This document shows positions 43,215 to 52,282 of a stretch of 64,000 nt of DNA, piece after piece. Position numbers and translations under genes: made by a program. The stretch lies in assembly GCF_943371865.1 (NCBI RefSeq), contig NZ_CALRWL010000005.1:62001-126000 (forward strand), in the 5' to 3' direction. The DNA is from Azorhizobium sp943371865 (GTDB lineage: Bacteria; Pseudomonadota; Alphaproteobacteria; Rhizobiales; Xanthobacteraceae). The notes under the pieces are model-generated. The model worked only from the letters and a program-made list of their open reading frames with translations, made no database searches and was not told the origin of the DNA. The number at the start of each line of letters is the position of its first letter. Position 1 is the first letter of the stretch.

Positions 43215-45452
43215 TCAGAGTCGGAGACGATCCGGCAAAGCCTGCGCGATGGCCAGCGGCATGGGGCGCCCGAGCAAATAGCCCTGCCCAAAGTCGCATC
43301 CCAGGTCCACGAGCGCATGGTGGGTCTCGAGCGCTTCGATGCCTTCCGCCACCACGCTCATCCCCAGACCATGGGCCAAAACCACCATGACGCGAACGAT
43401 CTCCTGCGTGCGCTTGTCCGTCACCAGATGCTGAATGAAGCTGCGATCAATCTTCAGCGTGTCTACCGGCAGTCGCTGGAGATAGCTGAAGCTGGAATAG
43501 CCGGTTCCGAAGTCGTCGATGGCGGTGGAGCAGCCGAGCCCTTTCAGACGCCCCAAGGTCGCGATCGCCTGATCCGGCTGGCTGAGAATGGAGGTCTCGG
43601 TCAGTTCGAAGCGGACCAGGCCTCCATCCAGATGCCAGCGCGTAAGGCCTGCCATGATCCGTTCCGCCAAGTCCGGCGCGGCCATTTGGGCGGCCGACAG
43701 ATTGATCGCCACGTGCCGCGACCCGGAGCCGGCCATGTCGCGCCGCCGGGACCAGCCCGCGCAATCGCCCAAGGCGGTGTCCAACACCCATTCGCCCAGG
43801 CTGTGGGCAAGGCCGGAGGCCTCTGCCAAAGGGACGAAAAGGCACGGCGAGACGGCGGCCCGGCCAGGAGGGTGCCATCGCACCAGGGCCTCGAACCCGG
43901 CGATCCTCCCGCTGTGGAGCTCAACGATCGGCTGGTAGTTCAACGACAGTTCGGACTGACGATGCTGCACCGCATCCCGCAGCGCCGTCTCCAGTTCCAG
44001 ACGCCGGTGATGATCCACCCGGATGGCCTCCTCGAACAGCCGCACGGCGCCGTCCGGGCGATCGCGAGACGCCATCTGCGCATCCCGAAGCAGGTCAGCG
44101 ACCGCGCCTTGCCGCTCCGTCACGCCAATATCGGCGCGCAAATAGAATCGGCGCCCGGTGACTGCGACCGCTGTGCGCAGGCGATCCTGCAGGCGTTTGC
44201 CCACATCCGCCGCCATCCCGGGGTTCCAGAGCACGACGGCGAATTCGCTTTCCCCGGTACGGGCAAGAGCCGCCTCATCCGGCAGCAGATCGCCCAGGAT
44301 GCGAGCGGTCTCCACCACCATTGGCTCCGCCCAGTCGTCGCCGAGGCTGGCGGCAAGAACTGCCAGGTCCCGCAACTGAACCACCACGGCCCCCGTGGCC
44401 AGGGGGGCCTTGCGCGCACACAGGCGCAACAGGCCGGCCCGGTTCGGCAGGCCGGTGGTGCTATCGAAATAGGCCAGACGCTCCAATTCCATCTGCGCCT
44501 TGCGGCGCTCGGAAATGTCCCGCAGGTAGGCCGCGAATATCCGTCCGCCATCGGTGCGGATTTCGCTGATGGTCAACTCGACCGGAATCAGCGTGCCATC
44601 GGCGCGGAGCGCCTCCACTTCCACGAGACGTTGCAGGATGCGGCTTTCGCCGCAGGAGAGGTAGCGCGCAAACCCATCCTTGTGACGTTGACAGTAGTGG
44701 GCAGGCACGATGGTTTCGGTCATCAGGCGACCCAGCACATCGGAGCGGGCATAGCCGAACACCTGTTCGGCTGCGCGATTGAACTCGATGATGGCCCCGG
44801 CCTCATCGGCAATGACCACCGCATCGATCGCCGTATCCAGCATCACCTGTCGGCTGGCCTCACTGACCGTCCGTTCGGCGTCGGAGCGGGACACCGTGCC
44901 CGCCACCACCTCCGCAATACTGTGGAAGGTCATCTGTTCAGCGGGCGTCCACACGCGATCCGCATCTGCGGCATCGACGCAGAAATGCCCCCACCACCGG
45001 CCATGAACCATGACCGGAACCGTCAGGAAGTTCACGATGCCATGGTGTTCGAAAAAGGCGCGGACGTAGCCGTTGAGATCCCGTGTGAGTCCCAAGACGA
45101 TCTCGCCGCGCCGCCGCCGCCCGGCCCAGTCCTGCAACACCTCATCACCACCGGCGACTGTAAGGGGCGGGTGTGTGCCACGGACCATGGAAGGAAGGCC
45201 GGGCACCGTCCAATCCACCCGGCAGGTGGACGAAATCCCCATTCCCGGCGCCTCATGGACCTGGAACAGCGAAATCCGCTGGAGGTCGCACACCTGCGCC
45301 AGACGCCTCAGCAACTCGGGGCTGAGGCAAGACAGATCGCCCTTGCCATTGGCCGCAGAGATGATCTCGGTGAAGACATCCGCGAGTTTCTCTGGCTGCC
45401 CACCCGCCATACGACGCCCCCAGATCGCGGGATCGTAGACGCAGCCGCCCAC
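43215..45452 (-). CDS. GAF-PAS-GGDEF-EAL protein (probable cyclic di-GMP phosphodiesterase)
   Basis: 745 residues from a GTG start preceded by GAGGTGGAG; an ATG 14 codons later is possible. The order is a GAF-like domain (about 40-200), PAS with PAC (about 205-325), GGDEF (about 330-480) and EAL (about 490-740). The cyclase motif is lost (RTGESEFAVV in place of GGDEF), so cyclase activity is unlikely. The phosphodiesterase side looks intact: FEALVRWHPP, INLSAAQ, FELTETSI, AIDDFGTGYSS, LKIDRSFI and AEGIE. No transmembrane segment. It lies between ntrC and ntrY, so it may link nitrogen state to c-di-GMP; that link is inference. Confidence 0.88.
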   Translation of the reverse strand: MGGCVYDPAIWGRRMAGGQPEKLADVFTEIISAANGKGDLSCLSPELLRRLAQVCDLQRISLFQVHEAPGMGISSTCRVDWTVPGLPSMVRGTHPPLTVAGGDEVLQDWAGRRRRGEIVLGLTRDLNGYVRAFFEHHGIVNFLTVPVMVHGRWWGHFCVDAADADRVWTPAEQMTFHSIAEVVAGTVSRSDAERTVSEASRQVMLDTAIDAVVIADEAGAIIEFNRAAEQVFGYARSDVLGRLMTETIVPAHYCQRHKDGFARYLSCGESRILQRLVEVEALRADGTLIPVELTISEIRTDGGRIFAAYLRDISERRKAQMELERLAYFDSTTGLPNRAGLLRLCARKAPLATGAVVVQLRDLAVLAASLGDDWAEPMVVETARILGDLLPDEAALARTGESEFAVVLWNPGMAADVGKRLQDRLRTAVAVTGRRFYLRADIGVTERQGAVADLLRDAQMASRDRPDGAVRLFEEAIRVDHHRRLELETALRDAVQHRQSELSLNYQPIVELHSGRIAGFEALVRWHPPGRAAVSPCLFVPLAEASGLAHSLGEWVLDTALGDCAGWSRRRDMAGSGSRHVAINLSAAQMAAPDLAERIMAGLTRWHLDGGLVRFELTETSILSQPDQAIATLGRLKGLGCSTAIDDFGTGYSSFSYLQRLPVDTLKIDRSFIQHLVTDKRTQEIVRVMVVLAHGLGMSVVAEGIEALETHHALVDLGCDFGQGYLLGRPMPLAIAQALPDRLRL

Positions 45453-45621
45453 CGGCCGACTCCACCTCAGATGGGAAACTTGCGCTCCCTCAACCGCCCC
45501 TCGGGTACGTTACAGGTCTCGCGCGCGGCCGCAACTCATACCTCCCGGAAAGACCAGAAACCGAGAGATTTCAGCATATTGTCCGCACGCTATCCAGTCC
45601 GCCCGCCATGGCGGGCGGCCT

Positions 45622-47064
45622 TCAGCGACTGGTGCGGATCACCTGAATGTCCAGGTCGCGGATCTTCTTGCGCAACGTGTTGCGGTTAAGCCCGAGCAGT
45701 TCGGCGGCCTTGATCTGGTTGCCCCGTGTCGCAGCGAGGGCCGCCGACAGCAGCGGGTATTCGACGTCCCGCAAGATGCGGTGATAGAGCCCCGGCGGCG
45801 GCAGGTCTTCGCCGAAGCCGGAGAAATAGGTGGTGAGGTGCCGTTCCACCGAGGCCCCGAGCGTCGCATCCACCGGGCCGTCTTCCGACATGGTGGTGGG
45901 CACCGGCTCGGACAGTTCGGCCTCGATGATGCCCGTGCTGATGATTTCCTGCGGATACAGAGCCGCAAGGCGCCGCACCAGATTTTCCAGCTCGCGCACA
46001 TTGCCCGGCCAGCGATAGCGCTTCAGCCGGTCGAGGGCCGCCACATCCACCTGCTTGGCGGGCAAGCCTTCGCGCTCGGCCTGGAGGAAGAAGTGGCGCA
46101 CGAGGTCCGGCACGTCCTCGGAGCGCTCCCGCAGCGGCGGCAGGCGCAGCGGCACCACGTTGAGGCGGAAATACAGATCCTCGCGGAACAGGCCCTGCTG
46201 GATCAGCGTGCGCAGATCCTTGTTGGTCGCCGCCACGATGCGCACGTCGGTCTTGATGGGCGTGCGCCCGCCGACCGTCGTATACTCCCCCTGCTGGAGC
46301 ACGCGCAGGAGACGGGTCTGCGCCTCCATGGGCATGTCGCCGATCTCGTCCAGGAACAGCGTTCCACCTTCCGCCTGCTCGAAGCGGCCGGGATTGCGGG
46401 TGGTGGCGCCGGTGAACGAGCCCTTCTCGTGCCCGAACAACTCGGATTCGATCAGGTCGCGGGGAATGGCGGCCATGTTGATGGCTACGAACGGACCGCT
46501 ACGGCGCTTGCCATAGTCGTGCAGGGCGCGGGCCACCAGTTCCTTGCCGGTGCCCGATTCGCCGGCAATCATCACCGTCAGGTCGGTCTGCATCAGCCGC
46601 GCCAGGAGGCGGTAGATTTCCTGCATGGCGGGCGAGCGGCCCACCAGCGGGATGTTCTCCTGGTCATCGGGCCCGATGGCCAGTTTCTCGGCCTTCTTCG
46701 GCTCCGCCAGTGCGCGGCCAACGATCGAGATCAGCTCTTTCAGGTCGAAGGGCTTGGGCAGATATTCATAGGCCCCGCGCTCAGAGGCGCGGATGGCGGT
46801 CATGAAGGTGTTCTGCGCGCTCATGACGATGACCGGCAGATCCGGGCGCGCCTTCTTGATGCGCGGCAGCAGATCGAAGGCGTTCTCGTCCGGCATCACC
46901 ACGTCGGTGATGACGAGATCGCCATCGCCCTGGCTCACCCAGCGCCACAGGGTGGCCGCATTCCCGCATGAGCGCACCTCATATCCGGCCCGCGACAGGG
47001 CCTGATTGAGGACCGTGCGGATCGCGGCATCGTCGTCGGCGACCAGGATGCTTCCCGTGGGCAT
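45622..47064 (-). CDS. ntrC: Nitrogen-regulation response regulator NtrC
   Basis: Sigma-54 activator of nitrogen-assimilation genes, phosphorylated by NtrB. It has 480 residues. Receiver with D54 (VITDVVMPDENAFDLL). AAA+ domain with Walker A AGESGTGKELVARAL, the sigma-54 loop GSFTGA (FGHEKGSFTGATTRN) and Walker B GGTLFLDEIGDM. Fis-type HTH at the C-terminus (TRGNQIKAAELLGLNRNTLR). Start is the ATG giving MPTGSILVADDD, 7 bp after the ntrB stop; a 50-residue upstream extension in the same frame overlaps ntrB and was rejected. Confidence 0.97.
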   Translation of the reverse strand: MPTGSILVADDDAAIRTVLNQALSRAGYEVRSCGNAATLWRWVSQGDGDLVITDVVMPDENAFDLLPRIKKARPDLPVIVMSAQNTFMTAIRASERGAYEYLPKPFDLKELISIVGRALAEPKKAEKLAIGPDDQENIPLVGRSPAMQEIYRLLARLMQTDLTVMIAGESGTGKELVARALHDYGKRRSGPFVAINMAAIPRDLIESELFGHEKGSFTGATTRNPGRFEQAEGGTLFLDEIGDMPMEAQTRLLRVLQQGEYTTVGGRTPIKTDVRIVAATNKDLRTLIQQGLFREDLYFRLNVVPLRLPPLRERSEDVPDLVRHFFLQAEREGLPAKQVDVAALDRLKRYRWPGNVRELENLVRRLAALYPQEIISTGIIEAELSEPVPTTMSEDGPVDATLGASVERHLTTYFSGFGEDLPPPGLYHRILRDVEYPLLSAALAATRGNQIKAAELLGLNRNTLRKKIRDLDIQVIRTSR

Positions 47065-47071
47065 AGACACC

Positions 47072-48199
47072 TCAGTTGTCCTCGGATGAGGCGCGGTTGC
47101 CGCGATACATGGGCAACAGCACGCGGAAGGTGGTGCGGCGGGGCTGGCTATCGCATTCAACGATGCCGCCATGATCGCCGATGATCTTCGCAACCAATGC
47201 AAGGCCAAGGCCACTTCCGGTGGGCTTGGTGGTCACGAACGGGTCGAACAGGTGCTGCGCCAGATCCTCCGGCACACCCTTGCCATTGTCGCGGACGCAG
47301 AATTCCAGCGGCAGGCTGACCTTGCTGGACGCGCCGGGCACCGTGAGGCGGACGCCGGGACGGAACGCGGTGGTCAGATGGATCTCGCCATCCTGGTCGC
47401 TCTCGATCGCCTCAGCGGCATTCTTCACCAGGTTCAGGAACACCTGGACCAACTGGTCCCGATTGGCGAACACCGGCGGAAGCGAGGGGTCGTATTCCTC
47501 GATGAAGCGGATATGGCGGGCAAAGCCGGATGAAGCCAGGGTCCGCACATGTTCAAGCACCGCATGGATGTTGACCGGCTCGCACTCGATGGGGCGCTCG
47601 TCTGAGAACACCTCCATGCGGTCCACCAGTTTCACGATGCGGTCGGCCTCGTCGCAGATCAGGCGGGTCAGCGCCCGGTCCTCGTCGCCGGCGGACTGCT
47701 CCAGCAATTGCGCGGCGCCGCGGATGCCGGACAGCGGGTTCTTGATCTCATGGGCCAGCATGGAGGCCAGCGCGCTCACGGAGCGGGCGGCGCCGCGATG
47801 GGTGAGTTGGCGATCCATCTTCTCGGCGATGGTGCGCTCCTGAAGCATCACCACCACATGGCCGGCTTGCTCCGACATGGGGGCCACATGGATGTCCACC
47901 ACCCGTTCGCCACCATTGCGCGGCGTGCCGAGATCGACGCGATATTCGTTCACCGGCGCGCCGCGGGTGCGCACCTGATCGATCAGGCTCAGCAGCGGCG
48001 TGCCGAAGGGCACGAATTCCGAGAACGGCCGGCGGCGCAGCAGCGGCACGCTGACCTGGAAGAAGGCTTCGGCGGCCACATTGGCATCGACGATTTTGCC
48101 ATCGTCGGAAATGGTCACCACCGGATGGGGCACGGCGTCGAGGATGGCCCGCGTCAGGCTCGCCTCCACGTCTGGCCGGCGTTTCAGGTCCGCCTTCAT
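47072..48199 (-). CDS. ntrB: Nitrogen-regulation sensor kinase NtrB
   Basis: Cytoplasmic PAS-containing kinase/phosphatase for NtrC, regulated by PII proteins. It has 375 residues. PAS domain at about 15-120 (LTRAILDAVPHPVVTISDDG), H box SALASMLAHEIKNPLSGIRG, N box VFLNLVKNAAEAIES and G box GSGLGLALVAKIIGDHGG. No transmembrane segments. Its ATG overlaps the dusB stop (ATGA), so dusB and ntrB are co-translated. Confidence 0.96.
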   Translation of the reverse strand: MKADLKRRPDVEASLTRAILDAVPHPVVTISDDGKIVDANVAAEAFFQVSVPLLRRRPFSEFVPFGTPLLSLIDQVRTRGAPVNEYRVDLGTPRNGGERVVDIHVAPMSEQAGHVVVMLQERTIAEKMDRQLTHRGAARSVSALASMLAHEIKNPLSGIRGAAQLLEQSAGDEDRALTRLICDEADRIVKLVDRMEVFSDERPIECEPVNIHAVLEHVRTLASSGFARHIRFIEEYDPSLPPVFANRDQLVQVFLNLVKNAAEAIESDQDGEIHLTTAFRPGVRLTVPGASSKVSLPLEFCVRDNGKGVPEDLAQHLFDPFVTTKPTGSGLGLALVAKIIGDHGGIVECDSQPRRTTFRVLLPMYRGNRASSEDN

Positions 48200-49230
48200 G
48201 CAGCCGCCCTCCAGGCGAGTTGGTCGAATGCGGAGCGGATCTCCGCCGTCACCACGGCGGGCTCCTCCGATGTGAGAATGCGGCCACGCCAGGCCTTGGC
48301 CCATTCGGCGCCGACCCCGGCGGTGTCCGCCGCGGCCTCCAAGGCCCAGCCCACATGCTTGCGGGCCTGACGGATGCCGAGCGGGATGCCGTAGAGCGAC
48401 AGCCAGCCGTCATAAAGTTCCAGCAGCACATCGCGCTGCTCGTCCAGACTAATGGCGCCGGGCGCCCGACCGGTCTTCAGATAATGCGCCACGGCGCCGG
48501 GGAACCAGGGCCGCCCCTGCGCACCGCGCCCGATCATCACCCCGTCGGCGCCGGAGGCCGCCAACATCGGGACGACATGGTCGAGCCGGGTGAGGTCGCC
48601 ATTGGCCACGACCGGGATGGACACCGCATCCTTGACCGCACGGATCGCCGCCCAATCGGCGGTGCCGGTATAGAATTGGCACCGGGTGCGGCCATGGATG
48701 GTGATCATGGCGATCCCCACCGCCTCGGCGCGCGCCGCCAGGTGCGGCGCGACCACGGCATCGCCGTCCCAACCGAGACGCGTCTTCAGCGTCACCGGAA
48801 TGCTGACGGCGGCACGGACCGCTTCCAGAATACGGGTGGCCAGCGGCAGATCCCGCAGCAGGGCCGCGCCCGCGGCGCCGGTGGTCACCCGCTTGGCGGG
48901 GCAGCCCATGTTGATGTCGATGATCGCAGCGCCCGAAGCTTCCGCCAGCCGGGCCGCCTCCGCCATCCAATGGGGTTCGTTGCCGGCCAGTTGCACCGCG
49001 TGCACTTCAACGCCGGCACCGTCGGCTCGCAAGGTCATTTCCGCATGGCCGGACATCAGCGCTTCGCTCGCCACCATCTCGGACACCGCCAGTCCGACGC
49101 CGTAGCGCAGGGCCATCCGCCGCAGCGGCGCATCGGTGATTCCCGCCATAGGCGCGAGAATGACCGGCGCAGTGACCCGGTGGGGCCCGATCGCCAACGG
49201 CGAAAGCGATGGAAAAAGAGGATCTTGCAC
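48196..49230 (-). CDS. dusB: tRNA-dihydrouridine synthase (DusB/NifR3 family)
   Basis: Flavin-dependent reduction of specific uridines in tRNA. It has 344 residues from a GTG that gives MQDPLFPSLSPLAIGPHRV; a GTG 21 codons upstream is possible, but the added sequence is Cys/His-rich. Family motifs: VILAPMAGITDAPLRRMA, INMGCPAKRVTTGAAGAAL with the catalytic cysteine, ITIHGRTRCQFYTGTADW and MIGRGAQGRPWFPG. It is the first gene of the nifR3-ntrBC operon, the classical alphaproteobacterial order. Confidence 0.93.
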   Translation of the reverse strand: MQDPLFPSLSPLAIGPHRVTAPVILAPMAGITDAPLRRMALRYGVGLAVSEMVASEALMSGHAEMTLRADGAGVEVHAVQLAGNEPHWMAEAARLAEASGAAIIDINMGCPAKRVTTGAAGAALLRDLPLATRILEAVRAAVSIPVTLKTRLGWDGDAVVAPHLAARAEAVGIAMITIHGRTRCQFYTGTADWAAIRAVKDAVSIPVVANGDLTRLDHVVPMLAASGADGVMIGRGAQGRPWFPGAVAHYLKTGRAPGAISLDEQRDVLLELYDGWLSLYGIPLGIRQARKHVGWALEAAADTAGVGAEWAKAWRGRILTSEEPAVVTAEIRSAFDQLAWRAAA

Positions 49231-49280
49231 AGAAATTAGGCCATCCAGTGGTTGCCTACATTCTAGACATTCAAAGCATT

Positions 49281-49294
49281 TGTGCAAGTGCACA
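49281..49294. promoter_or_regulatory. Short perfect dyad in the dusB-ispDF divergent region
   Basis: TGTGCA-AG-TGCACA, 6-bp arms with a 2-bp spacer, between the divergent dusB and ispDF genes. It resembles the half-sites of an NtrC-type operator (TGCAC), but the spacer is too short for a normal NtrC site. Candidate operator for the ntr operon; binding protein unknown. Confidence 0.35.
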
Positions 49295-49439
49295 CCGGGA
49301 GAATTCCCCTAGGTCTGCCTGCACGACGCGCGGAATGCCTTCGGGATCGGCTCGCCACTGCCTGCGGGATATCCCTTGCGCCGCCGCTGTGGGCGCGGTT
49401 CAAGGACAGGGAACAGTCTGAAGCGAGATCCTCAAGTCC

Positions 49440-50618
49440 ATGGCATGCGCTGTTATTGTGGTTGCTGCGGGGCGCGGCACGCGGGCCGGCGGCTCGGTGC
49501 CGAAGCAATATCATAGCCTCGGCGGCGAAACCGTGCTGCGGCGCACCCTGCGACTGTTCGCGCACCATCCGGATGTGCATCAGCTTCAGGTGGTCATCCA
49601 CCCCGACGACGCGGAGCCCTATGGTCGGTCCGCCGCGCACCTTCCCAAGATTCGGCCTCCCACCCTCGGGGGTGCGAGTCGCCAGCAATCGGTGCATGCC
49701 GGGCTGGAAGCGTTGGCAGCGACCGCTCCTGATATCGTGCTGGTGCACGATGGCGCCCGCCCCTTTGCCTCGGATGCCCTGGTCACCCGCGCCATTGCCG
49801 CCGCCACCACGCACGCCGCCGCAATCCCCGTCCTCCCGGTCACCGACACCATCAAGCAGGTGGACGCCGATGGCCGCGTCTGCGCCACCCCCGATCGCGC
49901 CAGCCTGCGGGCAGTCCAGACACCCCAGGCGTTCGGCTTCCAGGCCCTGCTGGCCGCGCATCGCGCCGCTGCCGCCGCGGATATCGACAATCTGACCGAC
50001 GATGCCGCCGTCATGGAATGGGCCGGGCATGCGGTCGCAACCTTCCCCGGAGAGGCGGAAAACGTGAAGCTGACAGGTCCAGATGATCTCGCCCGCGCCA
50101 CGGCCATCGCATTCGCCGACCGGCCGGACGTGCGCACCGGCACCGGCTTCGACGTTCATGCCTTCGGGCCGGGCGACCATGTGATGCTGGGCGGCCTTGC
50201 CATCCCCTTCGACAAGGGCCTCGATGGCCACTCCGACGCGGACGTGGGCCTCCATGCCCTGACCGACGCCGTTCTGGGGGCATTGGCGGATGGCGATATC
50301 GGCGCCCACTTCCCCCCCTCCGATCCGCAGTGGAAGGGCGCGACCTCCGACCGCTTCCTGGCATTTGCGGTGGAAAGGGTCCGCCAGCGCGGCGGGCTGA
50401 TCGCCCATCTGGACCTCACCTTGATCTGCGAAGCGCCGAAGGTGGGGCCGCATCGCGATGCCATCCGGGCCATCATCGCGGCCATCACCGGCGTGCCGGT
50501 GGGTCGGATCAGCATCAAGGCCACCACCACCGAGCGCCTCGGCTTCACCGGGCGTCGGGAAGGCATCGCGGCCATGGCCTCGGCGACTGTGCGCCTGCCC
50601 CTGGAGGAATTGCCATGA
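49440..50618 (+). CDS. ispDF: Bifunctional IspD/IspF isoprenoid enzyme
   Basis: Two non-adjacent steps of the MEP pathway in one 392-residue protein, a fusion common in alphaproteobacteria. IspD domain (about 1-220): VIVVAAGRGTRAGGSVPKQY and VLVHDGARPF, transferring CMP to MEP. IspF domain (about 230-392): RTGTGFDVHAFGPGDHVMLG, DGHSDADVGLHALTDAVLGA and KATTTERLGFTGRREGIA, forming MEcPP with zinc. It is divergent from dusB and overlaps pncC by ATGA. Confidence 0.97.
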   Translation: MACAVIVVAAGRGTRAGGSVPKQYHSLGGETVLRRTLRLFAHHPDVHQLQVVIHPDDAEPYGRSAAHLPKIRPPTLGGASRQQSVHAGLEALAATAPDIVLVHDGARPFASDALVTRAIAAATTHAAAIPVLPVTDTIKQVDADGRVCATPDRASLRAVQTPQAFGFQALLAAHRAAAAADIDNLTDDAAVMEWAGHAVATFPGEAENVKLTGPDDLARATAIAFADRPDVRTGTGFDVHAFGPGDHVMLGGLAIPFDKGLDGHSDADVGLHALTDAVLGALADGDIGAHFPPSDPQWKGATSDRFLAFAVERVRQRGGLIAHLDLTLICEAPKVGPHRDAIRAIIAAITGVPVGRISIKATTTERLGFTGRREGIAAMASATVRLPLEELP

Positions 50619-51109
50619 TCGACCCGCAGATCGAAGCGCGCGCGGCCCAGGTGCTGGAGACCTGCCGCGCCGCCGGCCTCACCATCGCCACCGCCGAATC
50701 CTGCACCGGCGGACTGGTGGCCGGCGCGCTGACCGCCGTCGCCGGGTCTTCCGACGTGGTGGACCGGGGCTTCGTGACTTATTCCAACCTCGCCAAGCAG
50801 CAGATGCTGGGGGTTCCGGAGGCCATGCTCGCCACCTATGGGGCGGTCAGCGAGCAGACCGCGGGGGCCATGGCGCGGGGCGCGCTGGCAGCGGCGGGGA
50901 CGGGACTGTCGGTGGCCATCACCGGTGTTGCGGGACCGGGGGGCGGATCAGCGGAGAAGCCGGCGGGCCTGGTGCATTTCGCCGCCGCCAAGAAGGGCGG
51001 GCCGGTCCTCCACCGCGAAGAGCGCTTCGGCGACATCGGGCGCGGCGAAATCCGCCGTCGCTCGGTGCTGGTGGCGCTGGACCTTCTGGAAACGCTGGCG
51101 CGGTTCTAA
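50615..51109 (+). CDS. pncC: Nicotinamide-nucleotide amidase (CinA C-terminal domain)
   Basis: 164-residue stand-alone CinA_C domain. It is predicted to deamidate NMN to NaMN, recycling pyridine nucleotides. Motifs: TIATAESCTGGLVAGALTAV (with the catalytic serine/threonine region), GFVTYSNLAKQQMLGV, AVSEQTAGAMA and AITGVAGPGGGSAEKPAGLV. The N-terminal COG1058 domain of full CinA is absent. It overlaps ispDF, and the pair is common in Rhizobiales. Confidence 0.92.
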   Translation: MIDPQIEARAAQVLETCRAAGLTIATAESCTGGLVAGALTAVAGSSDVVDRGFVTYSNLAKQQMLGVPEAMLATYGAVSEQTAGAMARGALAAAGTGLSVAITGVAGPGGGSAEKPAGLVHFAAAKKGGPVLHREERFGDIGRGEIRRRSVLVALDLLETLARF

Positions 51110-51143
51110 CCCGCGCGACAGGGAGAGGGGTCAGGAACGGCGG

Positions 51144-51722
51144 TTACTGCCAGCCCATGGATGGGGTGGCCCATGCCCGATCGGCGCCGCGGATGACTTC
51201 GAACGGGCTCACCTTCGCCCAGTCGACTTTTGCGGCGGTGGCGCGGGTGAACAACAGGCTGAAGGCGGGCTGGCGCACCTCACGGCCTTGAATAGTCGCG
51301 AAGATGTTGTCCGCAACGACTTCCACCTGCGCCGATTCCGGGACACGCTCAAACAGGATCGGCACCAAGCGCATCACATTGCCGATGTAAGACGAGCGCA
51401 GCGAGGACCGAGTGATCGACCAGGGGCTGAGATCGTAGTGGATCGAGATGCTGCGCGTGTCATTGACCACCGCAAGGCGGGCGGAGTCGCCAAGGATGAT
51501 CCTCACGATCTCATCGGCGGTATGGGCATTCGCCAACCGCCGGTCATCGGCGACGGTTCGAACTTGGGTCAGGGCGTAGAAGAACCCTCCCACCGCGATG
51601 AACGCCAAAAGGACAGCGAAGCGGCGAAAGAAGTATGGCTTGCGCGGGCTGACAGCAGGGATTGGCGCGTAGGGCACGCGGCCTCGCGGAACGACGGCTA
51701 TCTTGCGTGCGACTGTGTTCAT
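51144..51722 (-). CDS. Hypothetical single-pass membrane protein
   Basis: 192 residues from the ATG giving MNTVARKIAVVPRG, with AGGGGG upstream. The N-terminus is basic and cytoplasmic. One transmembrane helix (FAVLLAFIAVGGFFYALTQV, about 36-55) follows, then a ~135-residue domain likely in the periplasm, with mixed strands and helices (SISIHYDLSPWSITRSSLRS; EVVADNIFATIQGREVRQPA). No cysteines or known motif. It converges with pncC. Function unknown. Confidence 0.75.
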   Translation of the reverse strand: MNTVARKIAVVPRGRVPYAPIPAVSPRKPYFFRRFAVLLAFIAVGGFFYALTQVRTVADDRRLANAHTADEIVRIILGDSARLAVVNDTRSISIHYDLSPWSITRSSLRSSYIGNVMRLVPILFERVPESAQVEVVADNIFATIQGREVRQPAFSLLFTRATAAKVDWAKVSPFEVIRGADRAWATPSMGWQ

Positions 51723-51819
51723 GTTTCCCCCTGCGGGTCCCTGTAACAGGAACAATGGAGGCTAGCCACCGGAGCTTGCGTGTAGCATCCCAAAGACCAC
51801 TGCTTCAGGTTGCCATATG

Positions 51820-52278
51820 TCAGCTTGTCTTGCCATAGACCTCGTCGGCACGCTTCTCAAACGCATCGGCAAAGCGGCGGAAGGCGGCATCGAACATCGC
51901 CCCCATCAGCAAGCCCAAGGTCCGGGAGCGGAACTCGTAGGAAATCGAGAAGCGGACCTCGCACTGGGTGTCGCCGGTTGCGATGAATTCCCAGCGGTTG
52001 TCCAGGCGGCTGAACGGCCCGTCCAGATATTCCACATGGATCACCCGGCGCGGCCGGTCGAGGCTAACGCGGGAGGTGAAGGTCTCGCGGATCAGCTTGT
52101 AGGCGACCGTCATGTCCGCCACCAGGATCTCTACCCCCTCCCCGCTCTCAGAGCGGCGGCGCACGCGCAGGGCCTGGCACAGCGGCACGAACTCGGGATA
52201 GTGCTCCACGTCCGCCACAAGATCGAACATGTTCATGGCGGAGTGGCGCACCACCCGCTGGCTGGAGAAGGAGGGCAC
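51820..52278 (-). CDS. COQ10/RatA-type START-domain protein
   Basis: 152 residues from a GTG 4 bp after the lipA stop, giving MPSFSSQRVVRHSAMNMFDL. The family core VADVEHYPEFVPLC and FSISYEFRSRTLGLLMGAMF fits the COQ10/RatA group: in mitochondria COQ10 binds ubiquinone; in E. coli RatA was described as a ribosome-association inhibitor. In alphaproteobacteria next to lipA, a quinone or lipid chaperone role is more likely. No membrane helix. Confidence 0.88.
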   Translation of the reverse strand: MPSFSSQRVVRHSAMNMFDLVADVEHYPEFVPLCQALRVRRRSESGEGVEILVADMTVAYKLIRETFTSRVSLDRPRRVIHVEYLDGPFSRLDNRWEFIATGDTQCEVRFSISYEFRSRTLGLLMGAMFDAAFRRFADAFEKRADEVYGKTS

Positions 52279-52282
52279 GAAC

